Source: Betaproteobacteria bacterium (lineage in GTDB: Bacteria; Pseudomonadota; Gammaproteobacteria; Burkholderiales; Burkholderiaceae_C). From it: 7,285 nucleotides of DNA. The translations under genes and the position numbers were made by a program. Of this stretch, positions 5,769 through 7,285 are shown in pieces. The notes under the pieces were generated by a model. That model was not told the origin of the DNA, ran no database searches, and saw only the letters and a list, made by a program, of their open reading frames with translations. The stretch lies in NCBI GenBank assembly GCA_025354965.1, contig JANXLW010000003.1, positions 1-7,285 on the forward strand, given 5' to 3'. Each line of letters starts with the position of its first letter. Positions within the stretch are counted from its first letter, which is position 1.

Positions 5769-6635
5769 ATGAAACGCATTCTTTTGTTTGTTTTGACCAA
5801 CGTGCTGGTGGTGGCGGTGCTTGGCCTTGTGGCCAGTTTGCTGGGCGTCAACCGTTACCTGACGGCCAGCGGACTTGACCTGAGCGCCTTGCTGGGCTTT
5901 GCCCTGGTCATGGGTTTTGGCGGCGCCATCATCTCGCTCCTGATCAGCAAGCCGATGGCCAAGTGGACCTCCGGCGTGCGCGTCATCAACCCGCCGCAAA
6001 ACGCCGACGAAGCCTGGATCGTGGAAACAGTGCGCAAACTCTCCAGTCAGGCCGGTATCGGCATGCCAGAGGTGGGCATTTTCGACGGTGACCCGAACGC
6101 CTTTGCCACCGGCGCTTTCAAAAACTCGGCGCTGGTAGCCGTTAGCACCGGTTTGCTCACCGGCATGACGCGCCAAGAAATCGAGGCAGTCATCGGCCAT
6201 GAAATCAGCCACGTGGCGAATGGCGATATGGTCACCATGACGCTGATCCAGGGCGTGATGAACACTTTTGTGGTGTTCCTGAGTCGCGTCATCGGTTATG
6301 CGATCGACAGTTTCCTGCGCAAGAACGATGAGCGTTCCAGTGGCCCCGGCATCGGCTACATGATCACAACCTTGGTGCTGGACATTGTGCTGGGTTTTGC
6401 CGCTTCCCTGGTGGTGGCCTGGTTCTCCCGGCAGCGTGAATTTCGGGCCGACGCAGGCTCCGCCCAATTGCTGGGTCGCCAGCCCATGATCAACGCGCTG
6501 GCGCGTCTGGGCGGCATGCAAACCGGCGAGTTGCCCAAGAGCGTTGCGGCCTTTGGTATTGCAGGCGGCATGGGCCAACTTTTTTCGACACATCCGCCGC
6601 TTGAAGCACGTATCGCTGCGTTGCAAAGCGCGTAA
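5769..6635 (+). CDS. htpX: HtpX, inner-membrane zinc metalloprotease (M48)
   Basis: A 288-residue integral membrane protease that degrades misfolded membrane proteins, working alongside FtsH in E. coli. The active site is on the cytosolic side: His144-Glu145-x-x-His148 in VIGHEISHVANGD, with Glu224 in REFRAD as the third zinc ligand. Two N-terminal membrane segments (about 4-25 and 38-60) precede the first cytosolic part, whose SGVRVINPP is typical of HtpX; two further hydrophobic segments (about 157-178 and 197-219) lie between the HExxH motif and Glu224. The C-terminus has STHPPLEARIAAL, a family hallmark. The ATG at 5769 has GAAGGA 4 nt upstream; an in-frame TTG at 5757 lacks such a site and would prepend four residues. 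Spacing of 68 nt to the previous gene and the upstream promoter-like sequence suggest separate or additional transcription. Confidence 0.97.
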   Translation: MKRILLFVLTNVLVVAVLGLVASLLGVNRYLTASGLDLSALLGFALVMGFGGAIISLLISKPMAKWTSGVRVINPPQNADEAWIVETVRKLSSQAGIGMPEVGIFDGDPNAFATGAFKNSALVAVSTGLLTGMTRQEIEAVIGHEISHVANGDMVTMTLIQGVMNTFVVFLSRVIGYAIDSFLRKNDERSSGPGIGYMITTLVLDIVLGFAASLVVAWFSRQREFRADAGSAQLLGRQPMINALARLGGMQTGELPKSVAAFGIAGGMGQLFSTHPPLEARIAALQSA

Positions 6636-6668
6636 GCTTGCGCCTTTCATAGTCAACGGATATTCGCT

Positions 6669-7285
6669 TTGGAATTCTCTACCTGGCTGGCTTTTTTTGC
6701 CGCATCGTGGGCCATCAGCATTTCACCTGGCGCTGGTGCCGTCGCCGCCATGAGTGCCGGCCTGAACCACGGATTTCGACGCGGCTACTTCACCACTTTT
6801 GGCCTGATCCTGGGCATCTGGACGCAGGTGATCGTGGTTGGCGCAGGTCTGGGGGCACTGGTGGCGGCGTCGAGTATGGCTTTTGGCGTGGTCAAGTGGC
6901 TGGGCGTAGGCTATCTGGTGTGCTTGGGCATTTCACAATGGCGCGCACCCGCAACGCCGATGGCCGCCAGGTCCGATGACGGCGCCACCGTGACGCGTCA
7001 TTCCATGATCACGCGGGCCTGGATGATCAATGCCGTCAACCCCAAGGGTACGGTATTTTTACTGGCTGTGGTGCCCCAGTTCCTGAACCTGGCGCATCCG
7101 CTGTTGCCGCAGTATCTGATTATTGCTGTCACCCTGGCGTTCACCGATCTGGTTGTGATGGCCGCCTACACCGCGTTAGCTGCGCGCTTGCTGGGCGCTT
7201 TGAAGTCACCCGCCTATGTCCGCGTCATGAACCGCACTTTTGGCGGTCTCTTTGTGCTGGCCGGTTCGCTGCTTGCCATGTTCAA
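6669..7285 (+). CDS. LysE/RhtB-family amino-acid exporter (3' end missing)
   Basis: The frame is open from a TTG at 6669 to the window edge, giving 205 residues; family members are about 200-215 long, so little is missing. The N-terminal helix leads into ISPGAGAVAAMSAG (residues 18-31), the signature region of LysE/RhtB exporters, and NPKG (124-127) matches the conserved second-half motif. Hydrophobic segments fall at about 5-24, 41-66, 70-90, 118-138, 148-172 and 190-205, matching the expected six-helix layout. The expected role is efflux of an amino acid or related metabolite across the inner membrane, substrate unknown. TTG is chosen because MEFSTWLAFFAASW is a standard start for this group; no in-frame ATG occurs earlier, and only a weak ACGGA lies 8-9 nt upstream. 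It begins 33 nt after the htpX stop, without a visible terminator between, so it may share that transcript. Confidence 0.9.
   Translation, partial: MEFSTWLAFFAASWAISISPGAGAVAAMSAGLNHGFRRGYFTTFGLILGIWTQVIVVGAGLGALVAASSMAFGVVKWLGVGYLVCLGISQWRAPATPMAARSDDGATVTRHSMITRAWMINAVNPKGTVFLLAVVPQFLNLAHPLLPQYLIIAVTLAFTDLVVMAAYTALAARLLGALKSPAYVRVMNRTFGGLFVLAGSLLAMF

Noticed and set aside
6625..6647. GCGC/GCGC inverted repeat with AAA/TTT flanks at the htpX stop, as a terminator
   Set aside because: Only a 4-bp stem with a mismatch and three Ts, too weak for an intrinsic terminator.
5718..6656. 312-codon minus-strand open frame opposite htpX
   Set aside because: It lies exactly antisense to a complete htpX; its translation is rich in His, Gln and Asp runs typical of a mirror frame in GC-rich DNA and has no domain.

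Overview
The window looks like ordinary chromosome from a betaproteobacterium, most likely family Comamonadaceae (Rhodoferax or Polaromonas relatives). This rests on the protein sequences (class II dihydroorotase, DUF3025, HtpX and a LysE-type exporter in tandem), on coding GC near 60% in the lines I counted, and on ATG/GTG/TTG starts with modest Shine-Dalgarno sites. The placement is from memory of these families; no search was run.

Layout. At the left edge is the C-terminal end of an ABC exporter ATPase on the + strand (1-192). It converges, with 10 nt between stop codons, on a minus-strand single-domain bacteriohemerythrin (203-589) that carries all seven di-iron ligands. The hemerythrin gene is clearly AT-richer than its neighbours (about 45% GC by hand count). 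A 506-nt spacer follows (590-1095). It holds a candidate hemerythrin promoter and a strong hairpin, but no gene I can support. From 1096 onward every gene is on the + strand: a prohibitin-type SPFH membrane protein (1096-1938), an aldo/keto reductase (1952-2983), a glutamate/aspartate-type periplasmic binding protein without its transporter (3043-3933), pyrC (3935-4966), a DUF3025 protein (4951-5700), the membrane protease htpX (5769-6635), and a LysE/RhtB-family exporter that runs off the right edge (6669-7285).

How the genes relate. Two tight clusters are visible. SPFH and aldo/keto reductase are 13 nt apart. The binding protein, pyrC and DUF3025 are separated by 1 nt and then overlap by 16 nt, so they are probably one transcript with translational coupling. 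htpX appears to have its own promoter: a CTTGAAA box overlapping the DUF3025 stop codon fits either sigma-70 or heat-shock sigma-32. The SPFH protein and HtpX both belong to families tied to membrane-protein quality control, but nothing in the sequence links them directly.

Novelty. I found no defence island, mobile element, CRISPR array, RNA gene or obviously new multigene system. The points most worth a second look are the AT-rich hemerythrin, the unexplained spacer with its hairpin, the orphan binding protein fused transcriptionally to pyrC, the pyrC/DUF3025 overlap, and the possible heat-shock promoter of htpX.
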